Assembly (NCBI GenBank): GCA_017634975.1
Contig: JAGBMJ010000011.1
Coordinates: forward strand, 1-64,000
Source of the DNA: Lachnospiraceae bacterium
GTDB lineage: Bacteria > Bacillota > Clostridia > Lachnospirales > Lachnospiraceae
DNA: 64,000 nucleotides
Reading direction: 5' to 3'
Part shown: in pieces, positions 31,504-40,237 of the stretch
Layout: every line of letters begins with the position of its first letter
Numbering within the stretch: the first letter of the stretch is position 1
Program-made: the position numbers and the translations under genes
Notes under the pieces: model-generated
Database searches by the model: none
Told to the model about the DNA's origin: nothing
The model's input: only the letters and a program-made list of their open reading frames with translations

Positions 31504-31935
31504 ATGAACAAGCATCAGATAGCAGCAAAGAAATATTTGTCGCAGGCCTTTGGACTGAATCAGCGTATCGAGAGCAAGCTGGGTCAGATTGAGGAACTTC
31601 ATGATCTGGCAACCAAAGCGACCGTGACATATTCGGATATGCCGAGGAATCCGAACAAAGGACATTCCCGTCTGGAGGATGCGGTGATAAAGATCATCGA
31701 ACTTGAAACCGAGATCAATAAGGATATGGTGGAACTGGTTGAACTGAAGAAGGATATCATCCGCAGGATAAAAGCCGTGGAGAGTACAGAGCTTCAGACT
31801 GTATTGGAGCTTAGGTACCTGTCCTATATGAGATGGGAAGAGATCGCCATCGAGCTTGGATACGGTATCGACAATGTATTCCGCCTTCACAGGAATGCAC
31901 TGGATGAAATCAAGATTCCGAAAACAATACAGTAA
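31504..31935 (+). CDS. DUF1492 sigma-like late transcription regulator
   Basis: A 143-aa protein. The first 95 residues form a coiled-coil region. The C-terminal part, VLELRYLSYMRWEEIAIELGY followed by GIDNVFRLHRNALDEIK, is a sigma-region-4-like helix-turn-helix. ArpU/RinA/DUF1492 proteins at this position commonly activate the late operon, and this one lies just before the HNH and terminase genes. It starts 3 bases after the preceding gene. Confidence 0.8.
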   Translation: MNKHQIAAKKYLSQAFGLNQRIESKLGQIEELHDLATKATVTYSDMPRNPNKGHSRLEDAVIKIIELETEINKDMVELVELKKDIIRRIKAVESTELQTVLELRYLSYMRWEEIAIELGYGIDNVFRLHRNALDEIKIPKTIQ

Positions 31936-31998
31936 AATCAAGTACGATACAGTAAGCCTATGTGATATTGTTAAAATGGCAAAAGGCTAAGATTAAGG

Positions 31999-32035
31999 AG
32001 CCGTTACGGGAGCAGAATCCGTGGCGGCTTTTTCT
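31999..32035 (+). terminator. Terminator-like hairpin before the late genes
   Basis: AGCCGTTACGG (31999-32009) pairs with CCGTGGCGGCT (32019-32029), followed by TTTTTC. It separates the replication operon from the packaging genes and may need antitermination. Confidence 0.6.
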
Positions 32036-32055
32036 GTGGGAAAGAAGGTGGACAG

Positions 32056-32421
32056 ATGCCAAGCAAACCTAAGAAGCCTTGTGCTTATCCGGGCTGTCCG
32101 AACCTTACAGACGGTCGTTACTGTCCGGAGCATCAGCAGAAGGTCAACAGTAATTATGAGAAGTATGGCAGGGATAAAGGCACGAAGAAAAGATATGGTC
32201 GTGCATGGAAGCGGATCCGTGACAAGTATGCTGCGGAGCATCCGTTCTGTGAGCTGTGTTTTGATCGTGGAATCATCGTGCCTACAGAAGAGATACATCA
32301 TAAGAAGCCGTTGAGTGAAGGTGGCACGCACGATCGTAGTAATCTGATCGCGCTGTGCAAGTCGTGTCACTCACACATACACGCGAAGAGAGGGGACTAC
32401 TGGGGGAACCGTCGTGGGTAG
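32056..32421 (+). CDS. Phage HNH endonuclease
   Basis: A 121-aa nuclease. Zinc-ligand Cys pairs (CAYPGC, CELC, CKSCH) surround the core EEIHHKKPLSEGG, with the catalytic His-His and N in DRSNLIALC. HNH proteins just upstream of terminase genes stimulate cos cleavage by the large terminase in HK97-like phages. ATG 32056 follows GAAGGTGG. Confidence 0.9.
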   Translation: MPSKPKKPCAYPGCPNLTDGRYCPEHQQKVNSNYEKYGRDKGTKKRYGRAWKRIRDKYAAEHPFCELCFDRGIIVPTEEIHHKKPLSEGGTHDRSNLIALCKSCHSHIHAKRGDYWGNRRG

Positions 32422-32531
32422 GGGGTGGTGAAATCTCTACACGTAAGGCTCCCAGGGAACGGCGCGGGGGTCACGCGTGCAAAATCGCGAAATGGAAAGT
32501 GAAAATCTGACAGGAAGGAGGGTGATGCCCT
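32422..32531. other. Possible cos region
   Basis: A 110-bp gap between the HNH and small terminase genes, where cos sites of HNH/P27-type phages usually lie. It is unusually G-rich, with GTAGGGGGTGG and GGCGCGGGGGTCACGCG. The position supports it; no end sequence can be proved by eye. Confidence 0.35.
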
Positions 32532-33002
32532 ATGGCAGGCAGAAAGCCGAAGCCTACAGCGGTAAAGAAGCTGGAAGGCAATCCGGGGAAGAGAAAATTG
32601 AATACAAAAGAGCCGATGCCGGGTAAGGGAATGCCCGACTGTCCGAAGTGGCTGCTTCCTGAGGCGAAGGAAGAATGGAAAAGACTCTGTGACAAGCTCA
32701 ATCAGATGGGTGTGCTCACGGAGATCGACAGGGCGGCGTTCGCTTCCTACTGCCAGTCTTACGCCAGATGGAAAGAGGCTCAGGAACATATTGATTCTGA
32801 AGGCGCTACTTATGAAACGGAGAACGGAATGCAGAGACCGAATCCGTGGGTTGCTATCTGTAATACAGAACAGCGGCTCATGATGCAGGCGGCATCCGAG
32901 TTCGGGCTTACGCCTTCAGCCAGATCGAGGATCATGGCAGCATCCGGCGTTGGCAAGGATGATGAAGATGAGATGGAGGCAATCCTTGGAGGTGAGGCTT
33001 AA
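32532..33002 (+). CDS. terS: Terminase small subunit, P27 family
   Basis: A 156-aa DNA-packaging initiator. The start (MAGRKPKPTAVKKLEGNPGK) is the hallmark of P27-type small terminases, then PKWLLPEAKEEWKRL and a helical oligomerisation region. GGAAGGAGG precedes its ATG. Its stop TAA shares bases with the ATG of the large subunit, so the two are translated in a coupled way. Confidence 0.92.
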   Translation: MAGRKPKPTAVKKLEGNPGKRKLNTKEPMPGKGMPDCPKWLLPEAKEEWKRLCDKLNQMGVLTEIDRAAFASYCQSYARWKEAQEHIDSEGATYETENGMQRPNPWVAICNTEQRLMMQAASEFGLTPSARSRIMAASGVGKDDEDEMEAILGGEA

Positions 33003-34627
33003 TGGCTGAGAGAAGACCTGCGGGTTATCCGAAGCTGAAGAACTACAAGCCGTCCAGGTTTATGCTTCCTACATCTCATTATGATAAGGCGAAAGCTGAC
33101 AGGGCGGTGAAGTTTATTGAAAACCTCTGTCACACAAAAGGCAAATGGGCAGGAAAACGGTTCTGGCTATTGCCATGGCAGGAACAGCTGATCCGGGATA
33201 TCTTTGGGATCGTCAAACCTGACGGGAACAGGCAGTTCCGGACAGCATTTGTGGAAATATGCAAAAAGGTAGGTAAGAGCGAATTGGCAGCAGCTGTCGC
33301 TCTTTATCTTTTATATGCAGATAATGAGCCATCCGCAGAGGTCTATGGTGCTGCAGCGGACAGGCAGCAGGCCAGCATCGTTTTCGATGTGGCAAGGCAG
33401 ATGGTTGAGATGTCACCGGCTTTGCTCAAACGGTCGAAACTGATGACGGCGACAAAAAGAATAGTGAACTATGGAAATTCGGGATATTACCAGGTGCTCA
33501 GTGCAGAGGTCGGGGGTAAGCATGGATTTTCAGTATCAGGGCTTGTATTTGATGAGATTCATACGCAGCCGAACAGGCAGTTATACGATGTGCTAACGAA
33601 GGGCAGCTCGGATGCTCGTCAAAATCCGTTGCATTTCATTATTACAACTGCCGGAACGGACAGACATTCCATTGCTTTCGAGCTGCATACGAAGGCGCTG
33701 GATATTCTGGAAGGCAGGCGTGTGGATCCGACTTTTTATCCTGTAGTCTACGGACTGAAGGATGATGAGGACTGGGAGGATGAAGCCAACTGGTACAAGG
33801 TCAATCCTTCTCTGGGATATACGGTTGATATCGAGAGACTTCGGGATGCATATCGTGAAGCAAAGCAGAATCCGGCTGATGAAGTTACCTTCAAATGGCT
33901 GAGACTGAATATGTGGGTTTCGAGTACCGTGGCATGGATACCGGATGCGATATTCATGAAGGGCAATGAAGAAATCGACATGGAAGCTCTCAAAGGGCGT
34001 GATTGTTACGCTGGGCTGGATCTTTCCAGTACGGGTGATATCACGGCTCTGGTATTGATGTTTCCGCCAAGGGATACGGATGAGAAATATATCTTGCTTC
34101 CGTTTTTCTGGGTTCCTGAAGAGACAATACCGCAGAGAGTAAAAGCTGCATCTGTTCCTTATGACGTTTGGGAGCGACAGGGGTATCTGTTATCGACCGA
34201 AGGCAACGTGATCCACTACGATTTCATTGAGCATTTCATCAATGAACTGGCTGAAAAGTACCACATTTTGGAGATTGCCGTGGACAGATGGAACGCAACA
34301 CAGATGATCCAGAATCTTGAAGGGGACGGATTCACAATGGTTCCGTTCGGACAGGGCTTTGCAAGCATGTCGGGCCCGACAAAGGATTTCTACAGGCTTC
34401 TTATGGAAGGACAGATCATTCACGGAGGGCATCCGGTGCTCAGATGGATGGCCGGTAATGTGGTGGTTGATACAGATCCAGCCGGAAACATTAAGGTAAC
34501 GAAGGCAAGATCAAAAGAAAAGATTGACGGTATTGTAGCTGCAATCATGGCACTTGACCGGTGCATCCGAAATCAGGGTGAACAGCAGGGAAGTGTTTAC
34601 GATGAGCGTGGCTTGTTGGTTTTCTGA
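33002..34627 (+). CDS. terL: Terminase large subunit
   Basis: A 541-aa packaging motor and nuclease. The Walker A-like KKVGKSELAA is near residue 88, Walker B is GLVFDEIHT near 180, and the RNase H-like nuclease starts with AGLDLSSTGDITALV. Length and motif order are normal for Terminase_1 family members used by cos-type HK97-like phages. Overlaps terS by one base. Confidence 0.93.
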   Translation: MAERRPAGYPKLKNYKPSRFMLPTSHYDKAKADRAVKFIENLCHTKGKWAGKRFWLLPWQEQLIRDIFGIVKPDGNRQFRTAFVEICKKVGKSELAAAVALYLLYADNEPSAEVYGAAADRQQASIVFDVARQMVEMSPALLKRSKLMTATKRIVNYGNSGYYQVLSAEVGGKHGFSVSGLVFDEIHTQPNRQLYDVLTKGSSDARQNPLHFIITTAGTDRHSIAFELHTKALDILEGRRVDPTFYPVVYGLKDDEDWEDEANWYKVNPSLGYTVDIERLRDAYREAKQNPADEVTFKWLRLNMWVSSTVAWIPDAIFMKGNEEIDMEALKGRDCYAGLDLSSTGDITALVLMFPPRDTDEKYILLPFFWVPEETIPQRVKAASVPYDVWERQGYLLSTEGNVIHYDFIEHFINELAEKYHILEIAVDRWNATQMIQNLEGDGFTMVPFGQGFASMSGPTKDFYRLLMEGQIIHGGHPVLRWMAGNVVVDTDPAGNIKVTKARSKEKIDGIVAAIMALDRCIRNQGEQQGSVYDERGLLVF

Positions 34628-34637
34628 GGAAAAAGAG

Positions 34638-34751
34638 ATGTTGATTTTATCTGTGATTGGCTTCCTTGTGATTAGGGAAGCCTTGAATCAGGCATATGAA
34701 GGAGGGACTGGGTATGGGAATACTAAGCGGGTTATTTCGGAGCAGGGATAA
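34638..34751 (+). CDS. Possible 37-aa membrane peptide
   Basis: ATG 34638 follows GAGGAAAAAG; the product begins with a hydrophobic stretch (LILSVIGFLVIREAL) and overlaps the portal gene start in another frame. It fills the gap between terL and the portal gene. Support is limited to position and ribosome-binding site. Confidence 0.3.
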   Translation: MLILSVIGFLVIREALNQAYEGGTGYGNTKRVISEQG

Positions 34752-36054
34752 GCCCACGGACAGGACAGCGGGAAGTGCTTATAGTTTCTTCGTTGGAGGT
34801 ACGGCTTCCGGAAAGTATGTGACCGAGAGGTCTGCAATGCAGATGACGGCGGTGTACTGCTGTGTGAGGATCCTGTCAGAAGCGGTGGCAAGCCTGCCAT
34901 TACAATTCTATAGATATACCGACGATGGCGGTAAGGAAAAAGCGGTGGAACACCCGCTTTATTTTTTGCTCCATGATGAGCCGAATCCAGAGATGACTTC
35001 CTTCATATTCCGGGAGACATTGATGACTCACCTGCTTCTGTGGGGAAATGCGTATTCGCAGATCATCCGCAACGGCAAGGGTGAAGTCATAGCTTTGTAT
35101 CCGCTGATGCCGGATCGGATGAAGGTGGACCGTGATGAGCATGGAAGGCTCTATTACGAATACACCGTTTACGATTCGGATGATGTGGACGGCAGGAAGG
35201 GTACGGATAAGGTTGGAAGGACGGTAAGGCTTCAGCCTCATGATGTATTGCATATTCCGGGGCTTGGGTTCGATGGGCTGGTTGGTTACAGTCCGATTGC
35301 GATGGCGAAGAATGCTATCGGTCTGGCGATTGCCACGGAAGAATACGGCAGCAAGTTCTTTGCGAACGGAGCGGCTCCGAGTGGTGTTCTCGAACATCCG
35401 GGAACCATAAAGGATCCGAGCAAGGTACGGGAAAGCTGGCAGGCGACTTTCGGCGGTTCCGGCAATTCCAATAAGATCGCGGTTCTGGAAGAAGGCATGA
35501 AGTACACGCCAATCAGTATCAGTCCGGAGCAGGCTCAGTTTTTGGAGACAAGGAAGTTCCAGATTGATGAGATCGCAAGGATCTTCCGTGTGCCGCCTCA
35601 TATGATCGGTGATCTGGAAAAGAGCAGCTTCAATAACATTGAGCAGCAGAGCTTGGAGTTCGTGAAGTACACGCTGGATCCCTGGGTGAGCAGATGGGAA
35701 CAGGCGATGGTTCGTGCTTTGCTTACGCCGGATGAGAAGAAAAGATATTTCTTCAAGTTCAACGTGGATGGACTTCTGCGTGGTGATTACCAGAGCAGGA
35801 TGAACGGTTATGCAACGGCAAGGCAGAACGGCTGGATGTCAGCCAATGATATCCGCGAACTGGAGAATCTGGACAGAATCCCGGCGGAACAGGGCGGCGA
35901 TCTGTACCTGATCAATGGAAATATGACGAAGCTGGAGGATGCCGGAATATTTGCGGCAGAGAATAACGGAAAGGAGGATGAAGAGTCCGATGAAGAAGTT
36001 TTGGAACTGGAAAAGCAGGAAGATCAGAGACCAGGCAGGAGAAGAGGCCTTTGA
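34714..36054 (+). CDS. Phage portal protein, HK97 family
   Basis: A 446-aa portal forming the dodecameric DNA gate. AVYCCVRILSEAVASLPLQFY, HPLYFLLHDEPNP and IFRVPPHMIGDLEKSSFNNIE are characteristic segments of the HK97-type portal. The acidic C-terminal tail is typical. ATG 34714 follows GGAGGG. It overlaps the protease gene by 65 bases. Confidence 0.93.
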   Translation: MGILSGLFRSRDKPTDRTAGSAYSFFVGGTASGKYVTERSAMQMTAVYCCVRILSEAVASLPLQFYRYTDDGGKEKAVEHPLYFLLHDEPNPEMTSFIFRETLMTHLLLWGNAYSQIIRNGKGEVIALYPLMPDRMKVDRDEHGRLYYEYTVYDSDDVDGRKGTDKVGRTVRLQPHDVLHIPGLGFDGLVGYSPIAMAKNAIGLAIATEEYGSKFFANGAAPSGVLEHPGTIKDPSKVRESWQATFGGSGNSNKIAVLEEGMKYTPISISPEQAQFLETRKFQIDEIARIFRVPPHMIGDLEKSSFNNIEQQSLEFVKYTLDPWVSRWEQAMVRALLTPDEKKRYFFKFNVDGLLRGDYQSRMNGYATARQNGWMSANDIRELENLDRIPAEQGGDLYLINGNMTKLEDAGIFAAENNGKEDEESDEEVLELEKQEDQRPGRRRGL

Positions 36055-36772
36055 GAGAGTGCTTTTTCTGAATGGAACAATAGCTGAGGAAAGCTGGTTT
36101 GACGATGATGTCACACCGGCTCTTTTTAAGCAGGAACTGGATTCGGGTGAAGGCAACATCACAGTTTGGATCAACAGTCCGGGCGGTGACTGCGTGGCTG
36201 CAGCTCAGATCTATAACATGCTGATGGATTATAAGGGCGATGTCACAGTGAAGATCGATGGCATTGCAGCATCGGCGGCAAGCGTGATCGCAATGGCGGG
36301 GACGAGGGTTCTGATGAGCCCTGTTTCCATGATGATGATCCATAATCCGGCCACTATTGCTTTTGGCGATACGGCGGAGATGCAGAAGGCGATCAATATG
36401 CTGGCTGAGGTGAAGGAATCCATCATGAATGCGTATGAGATCAAGACCGGCATGAGCAGGACGAAGATCTCACATCTGATGGATGCAGAGACCTGGATGG
36501 ATGCGCATAAGGCGGTGGAGCTGGGATTCGCAGATGACATTCTGCAGAGGCAGGATGCGGCTGAAGCGGAAGACCTTGAAGCTCCGGAGGTGTCGATGCT
36601 CTATTCCAGGGCGGCGGTGACAAATTCGCTGATGGATAAGATCGCGGCGAAGTGTCATATCAAGGCGCCGGACGGTTGCACCGGTGCAACGGAAACTGAA
36701 AACGTAACGGATAACGGGCGTTCCTGTGATGAGATCAGGGAACGCTTGAATTTTATCAAGAGATTTATCTAA
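35990..36772 (+). CDS. ClpP-type head maturation protease
   Basis: A 260-aa serine protease that trims the capsid protein during head maturation. ITVWINSPGGDC and GIAASAASVIAMAG carry the oxyanion loop and nucleophile Ser, and MMMIHNP carries the catalytic His. ATG 35990 lies 11 bases after GGAGG; an upstream ATG at 35978 abuts the ribosome-binding site. The gene lies between portal and capsid, the standard order. Confidence 0.92.
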   Translation: MKKFWNWKSRKIRDQAGEEAFERVLFLNGTIAEESWFDDDVTPALFKQELDSGEGNITVWINSPGGDCVAAAQIYNMLMDYKGDVTVKIDGIAASAASVIAMAGTRVLMSPVSMMMIHNPATIAFGDTAEMQKAINMLAEVKESIMNAYEIKTGMSRTKISHLMDAETWMDAHKAVELGFADDILQRQDAAEAEDLEAPEVSMLYSRAAVTNSLMDKIAAKCHIKAPDGCTGATETENVTDNGRSCDEIRERLNFIKRFI

Positions 36773-36785
36773 GGAGGATAAAGCA

Positions 36786-37964
36786 ATGACTATCAATGAA
36801 ATGATTCAGAAGAGAGCGAAGGTTTGGGAGACCGCGAAGAATTTTGTGGATACCCATGAGAATGAAAACGGCGTGCTCTCCGCCGAGGACAATGCGACTT
36901 ACAGTCGTATGGAGCAGGAGATTGAGGATCTTACCAATGCAATCGACCGTCAGCAGAGGGCTGAGGCGAGAGAAGCTGAGTTTAATAAGCCTGTCAACAT
37001 GCCTCTTACCGGCAGACCTGTTCAGAAGGAAGAGGATAAGCCGGGACGTGCTTCCAATGCGTACAAGGAAGACTTCGGTGCTCATCTTCGTGGAAAGAGA
37101 CTCGTTCACAACGTTCTTTCCGAGGGCGTGCAGGCAGATGGCGGCTATCTTGTACCTACTGAGTTTGAGCGTCAGATCGTGATGGGACTTGATGAGGCAA
37201 ACGTGGTCAGAGGACTTGCGAAGGTCATTACCACAAGCGCTGAGAGAAAGATCCCGGTTGCTGCCACTCACTCTACTGCGGCGTGGACAGCTGAAAACGG
37301 AGCATACACTCCGAGTGATCCTTCGTTTGATCAGAAGACCATTGATGCGTTCAAGCTTACTGATCTTGTAAAGGTTTCCATCGAACTGCTTCAGGATTCC
37401 ATGTTCGATCTGGAAAGCTACATTGCAGCTGAGTTTGCAAGGGCATTCGGTATCGCGGAAGAAGAGGCTTTCTGCGTAGGTACCGGAACCGGTCAGCCTA
37501 CAGGTATCTTCACTGCGAATGGCGGTGAGGTCGGTGTTACGGCTGCAGGTTCAACTGCGGTTACAGCGGATGAACTTTTCAGCCTGATTTATACGCTTAA
37601 GAGTCCTTATCGCAGAAATGCAAAGTTCCTTATGAATGATGCGACTATCGCTGCAATCCGTAAGCTTAAGGACGGCAACGGTGTTTATCTCTGGCAGCCT
37701 TCTCTTCAGGCAGGTGAGCCGGATAAGCTCATGGGCTATGAACTTTACACCAGTCCTTATGCGCCTCAGATGGAGGCGGGGGCTTATTCCATCGCATTCG
37801 GTGATTTCAAGAATTATTGGATCGCTGATCGTTCCGGAAGAACTGTCCAGAGACTCAACGAGCTTTACAGCACCAACGGCCAGGTCGGTTTCGTTGCTAC
37901 CGAGCGTGTTGACGGCAAGGTCATTCTTCCTGAGGGCATCAAGCTCCTGAAGATGAAGGCGTAA
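36786..37964 (+). CDS. Major capsid protein, HK97 fold
   Basis: A 392-aa capsid protein. The first 110 residues form a charged helical delta domain (scaffold) with MTINEMIQKRAKVWETAKN, expected to be removed by the protease. The mature shell domain starts near GGYLVPTEFERQIV and includes SIELLQDSMFDLESYIAAEF and the FCVGTGTGQPTGIF loop. AAGGAGG precedes its ATG. The next hairpin may slow read-through and favour strong capsid expression. Confidence 0.93.
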   Translation: MTINEMIQKRAKVWETAKNFVDTHENENGVLSAEDNATYSRMEQEIEDLTNAIDRQQRAEAREAEFNKPVNMPLTGRPVQKEEDKPGRASNAYKEDFGAHLRGKRLVHNVLSEGVQADGGYLVPTEFERQIVMGLDEANVVRGLAKVITTSAERKIPVAATHSTAAWTAENGAYTPSDPSFDQKTIDAFKLTDLVKVSIELLQDSMFDLESYIAAEFARAFGIAEEEAFCVGTGTGQPTGIFTANGGEVGVTAAGSTAVTADELFSLIYTLKSPYRRNAKFLMNDATIAAIRKLKDGNGVYLWQPSLQAGEPDKLMGYELYTSPYAPQMEAGAYSIAFGDFKNYWIADRSGRTVQRLNELYSTNGQVGFVATERVDGKVILPEGIKLLKMKA

Positions 37965-37979
37965 GGATAACGGATAACA

Positions 37980-38009
37980 GGGCTGCTGTATTTTACGATA
38001 CGGCAGTCC
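37980..38009 (+). other. Intercistronic hairpin after the capsid gene
   Basis: GGGCTGCTGTAT pairs with ATACGGCAGTCC across a 6-nt loop, with G-U pairs and no long T run. It is one of a series of intercistronic hairpins in the late operon. Confidence 0.5.
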
Positions 38010-38027
38010 GGATTTTGGAGGTGGAAA

Positions 38028-38678
38028 ATGAGCGATTATAACGCAAAGAATTATACCGAGCAGGGCGGTGAGGTCACTCATATCGGCGGAAAGATCGTCT
38101 ATGACAACGGCCTGATGCCGAATATGAGCACGGCTGATGTGACAAGTGATACTGTGGCAAAAGTCAGGACCAGTCTGAATGCACTGATCACGAATCTTAA
38201 GAATGCAGGCCTCATGATAGGTGACGCCTTTACGATGCAGTATGCAACGGTGACGGACAGCGTTGCCGGTCATGCAGACCGTTCCTATAACACCGGAAAG
38301 ATTTCTGATGTCACGGTGGATAATGACGCGCATACCATTACGATCACTTTGTCTGAGAAGGTGAAAAACCTGAAGGATTTTGACGGTAAGAACGGCTGGG
38401 GCGTTCACAAGTGGCTTGGAGTAGGTCTTGGTGTCGGAATTTCTCCGATCACCGGTCTTTATTACAACGGAGCTGCTTTGAGTGCTGAAGATGTTACGGA
38501 AGCGACTCAGTGCGGCCTGGATGCCGGGTATTTTGTCCGCTGGGTTGCGGCTGATCTGGTGCTTGCCGGTAATAACTCCGAGAAGTCGGTTGATAACTTC
38601 ACATTGTGGGCTGACGGGTATGCTGAGACAACCTATAAGCTTGTGATCGTGGAGCCCGAGGATGATTCCGAAGAGTAA
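38028..38678 (+). CDS. Head decoration or fibre-like protein
   Basis: A 216-aa protein. It begins YNAKNYTEQGGEVTHIGGK, like proteins annotated as head fibres next to HK97-type capsid genes, and has a helical segment (VRTSLNALITNLKNAGLMIG). It then becomes a beta-rich domain with repeated Thr/Val strands and a Gly-rich VGLGVGI segment. Probably displayed on the capsid. The assignment rests on position and the N-terminal pattern. Confidence 0.55.
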   Translation: MSDYNAKNYTEQGGEVTHIGGKIVYDNGLMPNMSTADVTSDTVAKVRTSLNALITNLKNAGLMIGDAFTMQYATVTDSVAGHADRSYNTGKISDVTVDNDAHTITITLSEKVKNLKDFDGKNGWGVHKWLGVGLGVGISPITGLYYNGAALSAEDVTEATQCGLDAGYFVRWVAADLVLAGNNSEKSVDNFTLWADGYAETTYKLVIVEPEDDSEE

Positions 38679-38687
38679 GAAGTAAGG

Positions 38688-38709
38688 GGCGGCGGAGAAA
38701 TCTGCCGCC
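38688..38709 (+). other. GAAA-capped intercistronic hairpin
   Basis: Stem GGCGGCGGA (38688-38696) and TCTGCCGCC (38701-38709) with one G-U pair and a GAAA tetraloop, followed by TTTATT. Its layout matches the hairpin at 41111. Confidence 0.6.
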
Positions 38710-38730
38710 TTTATTGTGAGGTGAATGCAG

Positions 38731-39006
38731 ATGACTGTAACTGTGGATGAAATGAAGAATTATCTGCGTATTGATTACGAGGATGATGATTCCCTGATCG
38801 AAAACTTCATAACGGCGGGCAAGAAGCAGTGCATGGATATCCTGCGGACGGATGATGAGGCTGACCTGGATGAATGTGCCAACGGTAAGATCGCTGTGAT
38901 GTTCACTGTGGCTTATCTGTATGAGCACAGGGAAGAGGCTGACCATCACGCGATGGATCTGACGCTGAGGGCTTTGCTGTTCGGCAGCCGGAAGGAGGGA
39001 TTCTGA
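38731..39006 (+). CDS. Head-tail connector protein (gp6-like)
   Basis: A 91-aa adaptor. TVDEMKNYLRIDYEDDDSLI and ENFITAGKKQCMDIL match the phage gp6-like/DUF3199-type connector that attaches below the portal. ATG 38731 keeps a 7-base gap to GAGGTG, better than ATG 38725. The stop overlaps the next ATG by one base. Confidence 0.88.
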   Translation: MTVTVDEMKNYLRIDYEDDDSLIENFITAGKKQCMDILRTDDEADLDECANGKIAVMFTVAYLYEHREEADHHAMDLTLRALLFGSRKEGF

Positions 39007-39347
39007 TGAATGTGGCGGCTTTGAGATCCAAGGTGACATTCCAGAAGAATGAGACCGTGACCGACAAGTACGGCAATCATAAAAATGCCTGGACGGATTA
39101 TTATTCCTGCTTTGCCACGATCGGCGGAGAAGGGATGGCCAGTTCCAAGGAAGAACAGGTTGCCGGTACCACGGTTGAAGATTTTTCCATGACTGTTTCG
39201 GTTCGGTACTGCGCAAAGACTGCTGCGATCACTTCCACAGGATACAGGGTGATGTTCATGGGTGAGATTTATAACATCGAAAACATTGACCATATGAATT
39301 TCAGGAAGAAGTCACTCAAATTCACCTGCAGGAAGGAGCGGCGCTGA
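39006..39347 (+). CDS. Head-closure / head-tail adaptor protein
   Basis: A 113-aa SPP1 gp16-like protein: MNVAALRSKVTFQKNE, KNAWTDYYSCFATIGGEG and the final YNIENIDHMNFRKKSLKF strands are typical. It forms the plug ring between connector and tail. Coupled to both neighbours by single-base stop-start overlaps. Confidence 0.88.
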   Translation: MNVAALRSKVTFQKNETVTDKYGNHKNAWTDYYSCFATIGGEGMASSKEEQVAGTTVEDFSMTVSVRYCAKTAAITSTGYRVMFMGEIYNIENIDHMNFRKKSLKFTCRKERR

Positions 39348-39730
39348 TGGCACAGACGATAAAGATCGAGCAGCTGGCGGATACCGTTATGAAGGGCATG
39401 GAGGAATATGCAAAGCTTGCGGTGGATGACCTGAAGGCGGATGTCCAAAAGGCCGGTAAGACTGTGAAGCAGCAGATCGAAAGCACGGCTCCGAAGAAGA
39501 CCGGGAAGTATTCCAAAAGCTGGGCGATCAAGAAGACCAGGGAGACTTCTGATTCCATCCAGGTCGTTGTTCATTCCAAGAGGTATCAGCTGACGCATCT
39601 TTTGGAGTTTGGCCATGCGAAACGCAGTGGTGGAAGGACAAGGGCTTTTCCACATATTGCCCCGGCAGAACAGGCTGGCATCGAGCAGCTGACAAGGGAT
39701 ATCGAGAGAGATTTGCAGAAGGGCGGTTAG
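39347..39730 (+). CDS. HK97 gp10-like head-tail joining protein
   Basis: A 127-aa protein. IESTAPKKTGKYSKSWAIKK and RYQLTHLLEFGHAKR are the classical gp10/tail-completion signature. The Gly-rich HAKRSGGRTRAFPHI loop follows. Position third in the connector cluster supports the call. Confidence 0.92.
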   Translation: MAQTIKIEQLADTVMKGMEEYAKLAVDDLKADVQKAGKTVKQQIESTAPKKTGKYSKSWAIKKTRETSDSIQVVVHSKRYQLTHLLEFGHAKRSGGRTRAFPHIAPAEQAGIEQLTRDIERDLQKGG

Positions 39731-39732
39731 TG

Positions 39733-39912
39733 ATGATGGAGGTTTTGCTTTTGGGATTCGTTATTGCTATAGGGATCACCGGGATAGGCGTGTTTATCTA
39801 TCACGGTACGCGGCGCGGAGAAAAATGCCGTGGTTATCCCTATAACTGTCCGGTCTGCCGTCATGCTGCAGAGTGCATTATCGAGATCGGGAGGAAGAAG
39901 GATGACGCATGA
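39733..39912 (+). CDS. Small membrane protein with Cys cluster
   Basis: A 59-aa protein starting with ATG-ATG just after the gp10 stop. Residues about 4-25 are hydrophobic (LLLGFVIAIGITGIGVFIY). A C-terminal group, CRGYPYNCPVCRHAAEC, has four cysteines that could hold zinc. It overlaps the next gene by 11 bases. A membrane protein inside the connector genes is unexpected; no role known to me. Confidence 0.5.
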   Translation: MMEVLLLGFVIAIGITGIGVFIYHGTRRGEKCRGYPYNCPVCRHAAECIIEIGRKKDDA

Positions 39913-40219
39913 AGAAGTGATGCAGATGCTGGCTGAGCTGGATATCCCTTTTGCTTATGACCATTTCGCAGAAGGGGAAAGTCCTGATCCGCCGTTCATC
40001 TGCTTTTTATTTCCAGGTTCGGAGAACTTTGCCGCTGACAATGTGGTCTATATGGAGTTTGCCAACCTGAGCATTGAACTTTATACCGATGAGAAGAATC
40101 CGGAACTGGAAGACAGGGTTGAGGCTGTGCTGAATGCCCATGAGCTGTTCTGGAACAAATCGGAGGTATGGATCGAATCAGAGAAACTATACGAAGTGCT
40201 GTACCAGATGACGGTATAG
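39902..40219 (+). CDS. Tail terminator-like protein
   Basis: A 105-aa protein at the place of the tail terminator. MLAELDIPFAYDHFAEGES and PPFICFLFPGSENFAADN, then MEFANLSIELYTDEKNPELED, match Firmicutes phage proteins with a gpU-like fold. ATG 39902 follows GGGAGGAAGAAGG. It would cap tail tube growth and join the tail to the head. Confidence 0.75.
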   Translation: MTHEEVMQMLAELDIPFAYDHFAEGESPDPPFICFLFPGSENFAADNVVYMEFANLSIELYTDEKNPELEDRVEAVLNAHELFWNKSEVWIESEKLYEVLYQMTV

Positions 40220-40237
40220 CGGAAAGAGAGGTTAATT

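Noticed and set aside
37551..38408. Long minus-strand frame across the capsid 3' end and the next gene.
   Set aside because: Shadow of two well-supported plus-strand genes, with no start signal.
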